From Tateyamaria sp. (GTDB lineage Bacteria > Pseudomonadota > Alphaproteobacteria > Rhodobacterales > Rhodobacteraceae), in assembly GCA_018668195.1 (NCBI GenBank), contig JABITU010000122.1:1-37617 (forward strand): a DNA stretch of 37,617 nt, given 5' to 3'. Within the stretch, counting starts at the first letter, position 1, and each line of letters starts with the position of its first letter. This document shows, one piece after another, positions 20,075 to 29,108 of this stretch. Both the position numbers and the translations under genes were made by a program. The notes below the pieces were generated by a model. The model searched no databases. It saw only the letters and a list, made by a program, of their open reading frames with translations, and was not told where the DNA came from.

Positions 20075-20404
20075 ATGTCAAAATACTTGGTTCGAGCAAC
20101 TTATAATGGCAGCGGCTTTAGAGGCATGGTTGCCAATCCATCTGACCGAAGTGAAGCAATCAAGCAAATGACAGCCGCGCTTGGTATCAAGACCGAATCC
20201 GTTTATTTTTCTCCGTCTACTGGCGAAGCCATAATGATCGTAGATTCAGACGCCGACAAAAATGCGCGGTTGATGATGGTTGTTATGTCGTCTGATACTT
20301 TCAGCAGTGGTTCCACAATAGAACTGATCGATACAGACGATATGCGATCAGCGATGCAGGACGCGGGCGCATTGCTTGGAACATACAAACCAACAAATGC
20401 CTGA
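20075..20404 (+). CDS. GYD-domain protein
   Basis: A 109-residue protein with the ferredoxin-like dimeric alpha/beta fold of the GYD family: an opening strand KYLVRATYNGSGFRGMV, the NPSDRSEAIKQMTAALGIK helix, then VYFSPSTGEAIMIVD and a late VMSSDTFSSGSTIELIDT strand-turn-strand. Function of the family is not established. Two ATG codons stand side by side (20072 and 20075). TAGGAGG at 20061-20067 gives a 7-nt spacing to the second, so that one is preferred. No signal peptide. It appears to be a single-gene unit, flanked by AT-rich DNA before it and by tandem repeats after it. Confidence 0.85.
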   Translation: MSKYLVRATYNGSGFRGMVANPSDRSEAIKQMTAALGIKTESVYFSPSTGEAIMIVDSDADKNARLMMVVMSSDTFSSGSTIELIDTDDMRSAMQDAGALLGTYKPTNA

Positions 20405-20459
20405 CTTGGTTTCACTCAGGCGCATTTCATGCGAACGATGGGACCACGCAGGTTACAGC

Positions 20460-20559
20460 GTTTGAAATTAGGCCTGATACATCACGCCTCACCTATCGCG
20501 TTGACATCTTTGACGGCGTTCAGCGTTGGGTGGGGCTGGTCTTTCGCAAAACGCTTTAT
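20460..20559 (+). repeat. Dispersed 100-bp repeat, copy A2 (tandem, first unit)
   Basis: The first 48 bases (20460-20507) align without gaps to the core of the copy at 37444-37491 (reverse strand), 36 of 48 identical by hand count. The last part keeps TTCAGCGTT and the terminal CTTTCGCAAAACGCTTTA at the expected spacing. A three-base AGG separates it from copy A1, giving a 103-bp tandem period. Confidence 0.75.
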
Positions 20560-20562
20560 AGG

Positions 20563-20662
20563 GTTTGACGAAATACCTGAAACGTCGCACATCATCTAAC
20601 GCGGTGAAATATTTGATTTCAGGCAGCCTTAGGTGATCCAATTTTTTCGCATAACGCTTTAA
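20563..20662 (+). repeat. Dispersed 100-bp repeat, copy A1 (tandem, second unit, overlaps PBP stop)
   Basis: Core 20563-20610 is identical at 45 of 48 positions to the reverse strand of 37444-37491. The rest includes GGCAGCCTTAGGTGAT and the terminal TTTTTTCGCATAACGCTTTA. The last bases include TTA 20659-20661, which is the TAA stop of the penicillin-binding protein gene on the minus strand. Confidence 0.88.
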
Positions 20663-22800
20663 CGGTCTCTGACACCGAGAATATCGCGCAAGAGATTCTC
20701 GAGAAAGCCATCCGACTCACGCGGCGCATTTGGAACCGACAGCGCATCAGCTTGAGACGCGGGGGCCTCATCTGGTGCGCGCATCGGCAACGGTTTAGGC
20801 GGCACACCCTCGTGAACGCGCACCATGGTTTCACGCCAAATTTCAGCGGGTAATCCACCACCTGTCACACCCGACAATGGCGTGTTATTGTCATAGCCCA
20901 TCCAGACGCCGGCAACGTAATCCGCAGTGAAACCGATAAACCAAGCATCGCGTGCGGCTTGCGTTGTTCCCGTTTTCCCAGCGATCTGCCAGCCTCCGAA
21001 TTGGGCGCGTTGACCAGTACCTTCGGACACGACCTTTTCCATCATCCAGACCAGTTGTGCGGCTGCGTCATCCTGAATCACCCGTTCACCAATACCACCA
21101 CCGGCCCCCATCAGAGGCGTGTCTTCGCCTTGCATGCGCAATTCGACCAGCCCGTAAGGTGTGACAGATGATCCCCCATTCAGGATACCAGCATAGGCGC
21201 CAGTCATTTCGAGCAAATTGCTTTCCGACGCACCAAGGGCAAGCGCGGGTCCATCAGCAAGGTCACTTTCGATACCGAACTGACTGGCCACTTGCCTAAC
21301 CAAATCTCGGCTCACTGCTTCTGATACTTTGATGGCCGGGATGTTCAACGAATCCTTCAACGCTTCGGTAAGGGTCACTTGCCCAGCATAGGTGTTCGTA
21401 TAGTTGCTTGGGCACCATTCGCCCGACCCTGGAATCGTTAGGCAATAGGGTGCATCCTCGACTGTATCATTAGGCGAATACCCAAGATCAAGAGCGGCAG
21501 CATAGACAAAGGGCTTAAACGCCGACCCGGTTTGACGCTTGGCTTGAACTGCACGGTTAAACACGCCAGCAACCTGATTTTCCCGACCACCCGCCATTGC
21601 ACGAACCGCACCATCAGCCCCCATAACGACAATCGCGGCCTCTGCCTTTGATCCCTTGCGGACCTTGGTTTCAAATACACTTGCAAGCGCGTCGTCAGCG
21701 GCAAGTTGCAGTCGCTGATCTAGCGTAGTGCTAATGATCACGTCTTCGGTCGTGTTTCGAGTAAAGAACTCGGGGCCTGACGCCATCACCCAATCAGCGA
21801 AATACCCACCCGCGTTGCGCTGCGCTGCAGGCGACAACACAGCCGGAGCGGTCTGCCAACGTGCAACTTCAGATTTCGTCAGATAACCCTGTTCGCCCAT
21901 AAGCCGCAGCACGGTTGCGGCTCTATCCTGTGACCGCTGAAGATTGGCTGTGGGCGCAAGCGCAGACGGTGCTGTCAAAAGACCTGCAAGCATGGCAGCC
22001 TCAGCAGGCGTAGCAAGGGCCGCAGACTTACCAAAATACCGTTGCGTGGCGGCCTCGGCCCCATAAGCGCCGCCGCCCATGTACGCGCGGTTTAGGTAGA
22101 TCGAAAGGATCTCATCCTTGGAGTATTTCGCCTCCATCGCGAGGGCAAAGATTGCCTCCTTGGCTTTGCGTTGCAACGAACCGCGTCGGCAATCCGACAC
22201 ATAGGCCGCTTCGGTTTTCCAGACCTTCGGATCGTATTCGACACCCAGACACAAAAGCTTGGCGGTCTGCTGGGTTATGGTCGACCCACCATGCCCCTGA
22301 AGTGGGCCGCGGCCCTCTTGAAGATTGATGCGCACGGCAGATGCAATGCCGCGTGGGCTAAGGCCAAAGTGCTGGTAAAACCGCTTATCTTCGGTGGCTA
22401 CCACTGCATCGCGCAAGGCGGGTGCAACCGTGGCTGCAGTAACTGCACCACCAAACTGATCTCCACGCCATGCGAATGTGACACCATCCCGATCCTGAAG
22501 CGTGACTGAACCACGTGCGCGCCCATCCAGCAGAACATTCACATCCGGCAGTGTCGTCCACACATACCCAACGGCCAAAGCCAAAACCACGAAACAGAGC
22601 GTCCCGACACGCCATATCAGCCCCCAAATCAGACGCATGAACCAACGCAAAAGGCGCGATAGGATGTTTCTGCGCTTCTTGGGCTTGCGCTTTGACTTGC
22701 GCCGTACGGGCGCGGGTTTCTTCGCAGCGGCGACCGATTTTCGTTTTGGATAACGACGGTCGGCCACAAGGGGCTTTTTGCCTCTTTTTGAATCACTCAT
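20659..22800 (-). CDS. Bifunctional class A penicillin-binding protein (transglycosylase/transpeptidase)
   Basis: A 713-residue PBP1-type enzyme that polymerises and cross-links peptidoglycan at the periplasmic face. It starts with a very basic cytosolic stretch (about 1-48, rich in Lys/Arg), then one membrane helix at about 60-84. The glycosyltransferase domain has catalytic Glu137 in ATEDKRFYQHFG, GGSTITQQ (171-178) and a KDEILSIYLNRAYMG block. The transpeptidase has Ser426 in TGSAFK, SLN at 483-485 and KTGT at 607-610, all intact. ATG 22800 is preferred because MSDSKRGKKPLVADRRYP resembles homologues; a GTG at 22860 could add 20 residues. The TAA stop lies in a dispersed repeat, so the C-terminal tail may have been reshaped by its insertion. 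Confidence 0.93.
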   Translation of the reverse strand: MSDSKRGKKPLVADRRYPKRKSVAAAKKPAPVRRKSKRKPKKRRNILSRLLRWFMRLIWGLIWRVGTLCFVVLALAVGYVWTTLPDVNVLLDGRARGSVTLQDRDGVTFAWRGDQFGGAVTAATVAPALRDAVVATEDKRFYQHFGLSPRGIASAVRINLQEGRGPLQGHGGSTITQQTAKLLCLGVEYDPKVWKTEAAYVSDCRRGSLQRKAKEAIFALAMEAKYSKDEILSIYLNRAYMGGGAYGAEAATQRYFGKSAALATPAEAAMLAGLLTAPSALAPTANLQRSQDRAATVLRLMGEQGYLTKSEVARWQTAPAVLSPAAQRNAGGYFADWVMASGPEFFTRNTTEDVIISTTLDQRLQLAADDALASVFETKVRKGSKAEAAIVVMGADGAVRAMAGGRENQVAGVFNRAVQAKRQTGSAFKPFVYAAALDLGYSPNDTVEDAPYCLTIPGSGEWCPSNYTNTYAGQVTLTEALKDSLNIPAIKVSEAVSRDLVRQVASQFGIESDLADGPALALGASESNLLEMTGAYAGILNGGSSVTPYGLVELRMQGEDTPLMGAGGGIGERVIQDDAAAQLVWMMEKVVSEGTGQRAQFGGWQIAGKTGTTQAARDAWFIGFTADYVAGVWMGYDNNTPLSGVTGGGLPAEIWRETMVRVHEGVPPKPLPMRAPDEAPASQADALSVPNAPRESDGFLENLLRDILGVRDR

Positions 22801-23395
<595 letters not shown>

Positions 23396-23421
23396 GCGAT
23401 TCAACAAGGGAATAACGGACA

Positions 23422-24732
23422 ATGAAAATCACGAAATCTTTCCTCGTTGGCGCGGCTCTGACCGCTTTGCCAACGTTGGCGCTGGCCGAAGACGCCGCCC
23501 CGGGCTTTGACGAAATCGGCCCCTACATCATGACCACCCTGCTGTTCTGCATGGCTGGATTCCTGGTCTTTTTCATGGCAGCGGGTTTTGCCATGCTCGA
23601 AGGTGGGCTTGTGCGTTCCAAGAACGTCACGATGCAAATGACAAAGAACATTGCACTATTTTCAATAGCAGCAATCATGTACTGGCTGGTTGGCTTCAAC
23701 ACGATGTACCCTGGCGATTTCAACGGATATTTCGCAATTGGCGGCCAAACTGTTCTAGACGCCGTGGGCGTGTCAGCAGCTGATGCAGCACTGGATTATG
23801 CATCGGTCGGGTCTGATTTCTTTTTCCAGTTGGTGTTCGTCGCAGCGACCGCATCCATCGTTTCAGGTGCTGTTGCTGAGCGTATTAAGCTCTGGCCTTT
23901 TTTGATCTTCGTTATCGTCCTGACTGGTTTCATGTATCCAATTTCGGGTTCGTGGAAATGGGGCGGCGGCTGGCTTGACGCGGCGGGCTTTCAGGATTTT
24001 GCTGGCTCGACTGTAGTGCACTCTGTCGGTGGCTGGGCTGCTTTGGCTGGTGTCATCGTCCTTGGCCCGCGCCTTGGCAAATACAAAGACGGCAGAGTGA
24101 ACCCAATGCCAGGCTCAAACCTTGCGCTTGCCACGTTGGGCACGTTCATCCTGTGGCTGGGTTGGTTTGGCTTTAACGGTGGTTCGCAACTGGCCATGGG
24201 CACAGTGGGCGACGTATCAGACGTAAGCCGCATCTTCGCAAACACCAACATGGCCGCGGCCGCCGGTGCAGTGACGGCTTTGGTCCTAAGCCAACTTCTT
24301 TATAAAAAGCCTGACCTCACGATGGTGCTGAACGGTGCTTTGGCGGGCCTCGTTTCGATCACAGCCGAGCCTTTGGCACCTACCCTGTTTGGTGCTCTTT
24401 GGATCGGTGCCGTCGGTGGTGTAATCGTTGTTCTGACAGTTCCATTGTTGGACAAACTCAAGCTTGACGACGTTGTCGGTGCAATTCCGGTTCACCTGTT
24501 TGCCGGTATCTGGGGTACACTTGCCGTAATCTTCTATAACTCTGACGCGACACTAGGTGGGCAGTTGATGGGTATCATCGCCTACGGTGTGTTTACCTTT
24601 GTTGCATCGCTGGTCGTTTGGTTCATTCTCAAGGCTGCTATGGGCATCCGCGTGGGTGAAGAAGAAGAAATCGTTGGCCTCGACATGTCAGAACTGGGCA
24701 TGGAAGCCTATCCAGACTTTACTAAAGGCTGA
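23422..24732 (+). CDS. amtB: Ammonium transporter
   Basis: A 436-residue Amt/Rh channel that moves ammonium into the cell as a trimer. It has a cleavable signal peptide (about 1-22, ending ALA) followed by eleven membrane segments. The twin pore histidines are His200 (STVVHSVGG) and His358 (AIPVHLFAG). The Amt signature around DFAGSTVVHSVGGWAALAG (192-210) and the MLEGGLVRSKN loop (58-68) are intact, as are the Phe gate residues upstream. The C-terminal tail GEEEEIVGLDMSELGMEAYP is the GlnK-contacting tail. It forms a two-gene operon with glnK and ends in a strong terminator. Confidence 0.96.
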   Translation: MKITKSFLVGAALTALPTLALAEDAAPGFDEIGPYIMTTLLFCMAGFLVFFMAAGFAMLEGGLVRSKNVTMQMTKNIALFSIAAIMYWLVGFNTMYPGDFNGYFAIGGQTVLDAVGVSAADAALDYASVGSDFFFQLVFVAATASIVSGAVAERIKLWPFLIFVIVLTGFMYPISGSWKWGGGWLDAAGFQDFAGSTVVHSVGGWAALAGVIVLGPRLGKYKDGRVNPMPGSNLALATLGTFILWLGWFGFNGGSQLAMGTVGDVSDVSRIFANTNMAAAAGAVTALVLSQLLYKKPDLTMVLNGALAGLVSITAEPLAPTLFGALWIGAVGGVIVVLTVPLLDKLKLDDVVGAIPVHLFAGIWGTLAVIFYNSDATLGGQLMGIIAYGVFTFVASLVVWFILKAAMGIRVGEEEEIVGLDMSELGMEAYPDFTKG

Positions 24733-24758
24733 GCCCTCCCTCTCAGACTTTGACACTT

Positions 24759-24786
24759 GGCCGGGCGGTTTCTGCCCGGCCTTTTT
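24759..24786 (+). terminator. Rho-independent terminator of glnK-amtB
   Basis: GGCCGGGC (24759-24766) pairs perfectly with GCCCGGCC (24774-24781), 7-base loop, followed by TTTTT. It sits 27 bases after the amtB stop. Confidence 0.93.
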
Positions 24787-25092
24787 CTTGGCTAACACTC
24801 GCTGATCCCTTGCGTGGTTTTAATTGGATCTCAGAGCTTTCTGCCAAAAATATACATTGCTCAGTCTATTTTGCATGTGTGCAGAACAGCGATAGAAATT
24901 CAAAAATTTTAGAGTTCTCAGAACTGGATGGGATTAAGTCGGCATGTGCGTGCCAGTCCACTGTCCACAGCCTGGCGGCATAGGATGCGGCCCGGCCCTT
25001 CGGGGAGAGTTTAACTGGCAAGATGAATACGGGTTTGCGCTGGTGTCAGGTCAGCCAGTACGTGGCGCCGCAACGTTGTTGGTGTTGTGGCC
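24787..25092. other. 306-base spacer with no recognised gene
   Basis: This lies between the amtB terminator and the convergent end of the aminotransferase gene. The first half is AT-rich. The second half (about 24940-25092) is GC-rich and contains a CCC-TTCG-GGG stem-loop at 24996-25005. Short open frames here have no family resemblance and no good ribosome binding site. A small RNA or gene remnant is possible; see findings. Confidence 0.4.
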
Positions 25093-26274
25093 TCACACAC
25101 CGGCCTTTACGATCGCTTCTGCGAGTATCGGGACTGTTTGGGTATTCAGGCCTGCAATGTTCATCCGGCTGTCACCAACAAGATAGATGCCAAAGTTTTC
25201 GCGCATCTTCTGCACGAGTTCTGGCGTCGTACCCAATCGCGAGAACATACCGCGGTGCTGGGCGATAAAGCCGAACCGGTCCGAACCTGAGCGCTGTTGC
25301 AATTCGCGTGCCAATTGTTCGCGCAGGCCCAGCATCGAAAGGCGCATATCTTCGACCTCGGTCATCCAATCGTTGCGCAACGCTTCGTCATTCAGGATCA
25401 TGGTTACCAGCCGTGCGCCATGATCAGGCGGGAACGAAAAATTCTGACGGTTGAGAAAGGCAAGCGTGCCCTGAGCGATTTTCGGTTCGGTTCCATTCGC
25501 TATCATCATCAGGATGCCAGTACGTTCGCGGTAGATGCCAAAATTTTTCGAGCAACTCGCCGCGATCAGACACTCTGTCGTGGCGGCAGCTATGGCACGG
25601 GTCGCCGCTCCGTCGGCTTCCAGCCCATCGCCAAAGCCCTGATAAGCGATATCGATCATGGGCACGGCACCGGTCTGTTGCAGCACCGCGATCACCTCTT
25701 GCCATTGCAGTATTGTCAGGTTTGCACCGGTCGGATTGTGGCAGCACCCATGCAGCAGCACCACATCGCCTTTGCGCGCAGTTTTGAGATCTTCGAGCAT
25801 CGCATCGAAAGCCACGCCTCGGGTATCATTGTCGAAATAGCGGTAGGGCACGGTTTCTATGCCCAGATAAGCAAGGATCGAAAGGTGGTTGGGCCAGGTG
25901 GGATTGGACACGAACACGCGCGCATCTGGCCGAGCCATCTTGATCAGTTCAAACGCTTGGCGGACGGCGCCCGTGCCACCGGGCGTGGCTGCGGCCGAAA
26001 CTGTATTGCGCGGTACGGCATTACCAAGAACCAGCCGCACCATTGCATCGGCAAAGCCCGGATCGCCTGTCAGTGCAGTGTAGGATTTTGTGGTTTCATT
26101 CGCCCACAGTTTTTGCTCGGCGGCCTTGATTGCGCGCATAACCGGCGTGTTGCCAGAGGCGTCCTTGTAGACACCGACCCCAAGGTCAACCTTGTTTTCG
26201 CGTGGATCATCTTTGAACATCTGGACGAGGGCGAGGATTGCGTCGGGTTTCTGTGCTTGCAAGGCTTCGAACAT
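25093..26274 (-). CDS. Aromatic/aspartate aminotransferase (PLP class I)
   Basis: A 393-residue PLP enzyme of the AspC/TyrB type, which exchanges amino groups between aspartate or aromatic amino acids and 2-oxoglutarate. Seen: KVDLGVGVYKDASGNTPVM (28-46), the HGCCHNPTG loop (175-183), Asp208 and Tyr211 in IDIAYQGF, the PLP lysine Lys243 in SCSKNFGIYRERTG, and the carboxylate-binding Arg near the C-terminus in SRMNIAGL. Length and motifs match homologues. ATG 26274 has AGGAG 8 nt upstream and overlaps the sulfurtransferase stop as TGATG. The gene could serve tyrosine/phenylalanine or aspartate metabolism. It may also serve cysteine transamination to 3-mercaptopyruvate, given its partner gene. 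Confidence 0.92.
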   Translation of the reverse strand: MFEALQAQKPDAILALVQMFKDDPRENKVDLGVGVYKDASGNTPVMRAIKAAEQKLWANETTKSYTALTGDPGFADAMVRLVLGNAVPRNTVSAAATPGGTGAVRQAFELIKMARPDARVFVSNPTWPNHLSILAYLGIETVPYRYFDNDTRGVAFDAMLEDLKTARKGDVVLLHGCCHNPTGANLTILQWQEVIAVLQQTGAVPMIDIAYQGFGDGLEADGAATRAIAAATTECLIAASCSKNFGIYRERTGILMMIANGTEPKIAQGTLAFLNRQNFSFPPDHGARLVTMILNDEALRNDWMTEVEDMRLSMLGLREQLARELQQRSGSDRFGFIAQHRGMFSRLGTTPELVQKMRENFGIYLVGDSRMNIAGLNTQTVPILAEAIVKAGV

Positions 26275-27128
26275 CAGGCTTCTCCTGTGGCGATGGGAAC
26301 GGTGGGGAACATGCCCCATTCGGTCCAGCTTCCGTCATAAAGTGACCAGCTGTCATGCCCGGCCCGTTCGAGGGCCAGTGCTAGGATCGCAGCAGTCACG
26401 CCGGAGCCGCAGCTGGTGATAATTGGTTTGGCTAAGTCGACACCCGCCGCTTCGAAAATGGCGCGCGTGTCTTCGGGAGATTTCAGCGTCTGATCAGCGT
26501 TGAGAAGTGTCGGATAGGGTACATTCCGCGCGCCGGGAATGTGGCCCGCACGCAAGCCTTCGCGGGGTTCGGGCGCATCGCCGCGAAAGCGGCCAGCAGA
26601 GCGGGCATCAACGATCTGGGTGGAGCCGAGTTTGGAGGCTTGGCTGACCTGGGTGACATCCCGTACAAGGCGATTTTGAAAGCGAACGGTCAAGTGGCGG
26701 TCCTTGACTATGGGTGGCATATCTTCGACCGGGTGGCGCTCGGCCTGCCATTTTGGAAAACCGCCATCCAGCACAGCCACATCGCGGTGCCCCATCAATC
26801 GGAACAGCCACCAGACACGCGCAGCCGAAAACAGGCCTGCCCGATCATAGACAACGATTTGGTGTCCATCGCCAACACCCATGGCACGCATGCGGCTCAT
26901 GAACTTTTCGGCCGGCGGTGCCATATGTGGCAGATCAGAGCGGGCGTCGCTGATCTCGTCGATGTCAAAAAAGCGCGCGCGCGGGATATGTGACTGGTCA
27001 TATTCAGCGCGCGGGTCGCGGCCTGCGTCGGGCAGGTACCAAGAAGCATCCAACACGCGCAGATCGGGATCTTTTAGGTGGGCAGCGAGCCAATCAGTCG
27101 AAACCAGAATTTTGGGATCATCGATCAT
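26274..27128 (-). CDS. sseA: 3-mercaptopyruvate sulfurtransferase (two rhodanese domains)
   Basis: A 284-residue tandem-rhodanese enzyme that moves sulfur from 3-mercaptopyruvate to a thiol or cyanide acceptor. The N-terminal, inactive rhodanese contains LVSTDWLAAHLKDPDLRVLDASWYLP and AGLFSAARVWWLFRLMGH. The active domain at about 165-280 ends with Cys240 in TSCGSGVTA, the CG[S/T]GV loop that marks mercaptopyruvate preference over thiosulfate. ATG 27128 is chosen because the family start ILVSTDWL follows; longer frames reach 27293 without similarity. It is upstream of, and overlaps, the aminotransferase gene (TGATG), an economical pair for cysteine catabolism: the aminotransferase could make the substrate of this enzyme. 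It diverges from smpB. Confidence 0.93.
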   Translation of the reverse strand: MIDDPKILVSTDWLAAHLKDPDLRVLDASWYLPDAGRDPRAEYDQSHIPRARFFDIDEISDARSDLPHMAPPAEKFMSRMRAMGVGDGHQIVVYDRAGLFSAARVWWLFRLMGHRDVAVLDGGFPKWQAERHPVEDMPPIVKDRHLTVRFQNRLVRDVTQVSQASKLGSTQIVDARSAGRFRGDAPEPREGLRAGHIPGARNVPYPTLLNADQTLKSPEDTRAIFEAAGVDLAKPIITSCGSGVTAAILALALERAGHDSWSLYDGSWTEWGMFPTVPIATGEA

Positions 27129-27346
27129 GAACTGAGCCTTAATGTGCGGGGCGTGGAACGGCTTTGTCCTAACGCCACAGAGTTTGGCTGGCAAGGGTGC
27201 GCAAGCATTGTAACCATATTTACAGCGCGGTGCAGCATGACCTGCAATGTGCTCGTGCCGCGACAGTGCAAGGTCGTGCCCAAGGACACGCACATTTTAC
27301 CTGTTGCTCTTGTACGATGGACCACATGCGCCTAAGTGCCTGTGCC

Positions 27347-27823
27347 ATGGTTCAAGGAAAATCAGACCCGAACTACAAGATCTCTGCCGAGAACCGGCGA
27401 GCGCGCTTCGACTATGCGATCGAAGAAGATATCGAGTGCGGCATCATACTGGAGGGCTCAGAGGTCAAAGCGCTGCGCGCAGGCGGTGCCAATATCGCAG
27501 AAAGCTATGCCACGGTCGAAGACGGGGAACTGTGGATCGTGAATTCTTATATTGCGCCCTACGATCAAGCAAAGTCGTTCAAACATGAGGAGCGGCGGCG
27601 GCGCAAGTTGCTGGTCAGCCGCAAACAGCTTTCCAATTTGTGGAACGCGACCCAGCGCAAGGGCATGACCTTGGTGCCTCTGGTGCTCTATTTTAATCAC
27701 AAGGGCATGGCCAAGCTAAAGATCGGCATCGCAAAGGGCAAAAAGTTGCACGACAAACGCGACACCTCGGCCCGGCGGGACTGGGGCCGCCAAAAGCAAC
27801 GGCTGCTCAAACACGGCGAGTGA
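27347..27823 (+). CDS. smpB: SsrA (tmRNA)-binding protein
   Basis: A 158-residue protein that binds tmRNA and brings it to stalled ribosomes for trans-translation. The signature runs from [18 protein letters not shown] through [40 protein letters not shown] and the basic [15 protein letters not shown]. The C-terminal tail [21 protein letters not shown] is complete. ATG 27347 is chosen because the homologue-like N-terminus (K-x-DPNYK) begins there; frames extending to 27197 are not conserved. The tmRNA gene itself was not found in this window. Confidence 0.96.
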   Translation: MVQGKSDPNYKISAENRRARFDYAIEEDIECGIILEGSEVKALRAGGANIAESYATVEDGELWIVNSYIAPYDQAKSFKHEERRRRKLLVSRKQLSNLWNATQRKGMTLVPLVLYFNHKGMAKLKIGIAKGKKLHDKRDTSARRDWGRQKQRLLKHGE

Positions 27824-27957
27824 ACAAACAGATGCACTGCTTGCATTCAAATTGGTCAATGGTCAGAAAATGCCTAGTGGCACTGCCGCACGAATTGGCA
27901 CCCCTGGATTGTATCTGGCTAAGTAAAGATAAACAAAAGAACGGTTTGTAATTGCAA

Positions 27958-29076
27958 TCAGGGGAGCGGGTTCGTTCGATAAAGCCGCACCCGCAGGCCG
28001 CCGTGGGCAATTGTGGGGCCGTCAGGCAGGAATGGCAGGCCAGTTGTTTTGGCAAGCGCGGCTTCGCTGGTAATGATTCCCACACGCCACCCCGAGAACC
28101 GTTCAAGTAAAACCTGACCCAGCTTTCCATAGACTGGGTACAGAGATTTTTTATCCCCAATCCGGGCACCATAGGGCGGGTTAATGATCACCAACCCCGT
28201 CGCGCCGTCTGGTGGGGCGATATCAGTGAACTGTGCCTGTTCAAAACTAATGATATCGGTCACGCTGGCGCGCAGGGCATTATCACGCGCCATTGCAATG
28301 ACGCCCGCATCACGGTCTGATCCAAAAAATCGAACGGTCGGTGTGCGATGTCGGTTAGGCTGTCGCATGGTTGCGACCACGTTGGCATCGAAAGAAACCA
28401 GATGCTCGAAGGCAAAGGCACGGGCTCTGCCCGCCTGATGGCCGGATGCGATCTCTGCTGCCTCAATTACAAAAGTACCAGAGCCGCACATAGGATCATA
28501 GACTGGCTCAGTGCCATCGAAGGCGCATTGCCGCAGAAACAGCGCCGCCAGTGTCTCTCGCATGGGCGCTTTACCCACAGCGGCCTTGTGACCACGTTTG
28601 TGCAGCGGCTCGCCCGAGGTGTCCACGCTGATCGTTACGCGGTTGTCATCGATGCGAACCTTCAAGATCACTGGCGCGTCGGTAGCGATGGCTATGCCAG
28701 CGCTGTCCGTCAAAGCCTTTTCAATACGTTCAGTGGCCGCTCCCGCGTGGTAGATCTTGGACTTGCGGGATGTGGCTACATCAACCCGGACCGGCACATC
28801 GGGGCGCAGTGTGTCGGCCCATGGAAACTTGCGCGCGCGCTTATCGAGCTGGGCCAAGTGGAAGGCCATGAAAGAGCCCAACCTTACAAGCACCCGCGTT
28901 GCACCCCGCAAGGCCAGATTGGCGCGCCAGACCTCTGTCCAGTCGCCACGCAGGCTCACACCACCTGGTGTTGTGCCTGCCACGTCAAATCCCATTTCAC
29001 AGGCTTCGACGGAAAGTGCATCCTCCATACCAGGCAGGGTGATCACAAAAATTTCAAGGGTGGCTGTATCACTCAT
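27958..29076 (-). CDS. THUMP-domain class I SAM-dependent RNA methyltransferase (RlmL/YpsC-like)
   Basis: A 372-residue RNA methylase related to the N-terminal half of RlmL (23S rRNA G2445) and to YpsC. It has an N-terminal ferredoxin-like part (LEIFVITLPGMEDALSVEA), a THUMP domain at about 45-160, SAM motif DPMCGSGTF at 204-212, and the catalytic NPPYG at 309-313. RlmL of E. coli is fused to RlmK, which is absent here, so exact target is uncertain. ATG 29076 is chosen because TLEIFVITLPGME is the conserved start; a TTG at 29112 would overlap the glycosyltransferase stop. It follows the glycosyltransferase gene with a gap of about 30 bases. Confidence 0.9.
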   Translation of the reverse strand: MSDTATLEIFVITLPGMEDALSVEACEMGFDVAGTTPGGVSLRGDWTEVWRANLALRGATRVLVRLGSFMAFHLAQLDKRARKFPWADTLRPDVPVRVDVATSRKSKIYHAGAATERIEKALTDSAGIAIATDAPVILKVRIDDNRVTISVDTSGEPLHKRGHKAAVGKAPMRETLAALFLRQCAFDGTEPVYDPMCGSGTFVIEAAEIASGHQAGRARAFAFEHLVSFDANVVATMRQPNRHRTPTVRFFGSDRDAGVIAMARDNALRASVTDIISFEQAQFTDIAPPDGATGLVIINPPYGARIGDKKSLYPVYGKLGQVLLERFSGWRVGIITSEAALAKTTGLPFLPDGPTIAHGGLRVRLYRTNPLP

Positions 29077-29108
29077 TGAAAGTGCATACGCGGACAGGCA
29101 AGCAAGTT

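Noticed and set aside
24787..25092. SRP 4.5S RNA or 6S RNA in the spacer after amtB
   Set aside because: The conserved SRP loop GGAAGGAAGC and a 6S-like long open-centre hairpin were not seen; only a small UUCG stem-loop remains.
25297..26340. Open frame of 347 codons on the plus strand opposite the aminotransferase
   Set aside because: The opposite strand holds a complete PLP enzyme with all active-site motifs; this frame has none and no ribosome binding site.
27129..27346. tmRNA gene next to smpB
   Set aside because: No tRNA-like acceptor end, tag reading frame or alphaproteobacterial two-piece tmRNA pattern was visible in the spacer.
28348..29079. Open frame of 243 codons opposite the RNA methyltransferase
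   Set aside because: Shadow of the methyltransferase gene; atypical residue composition and no recognisable domain.
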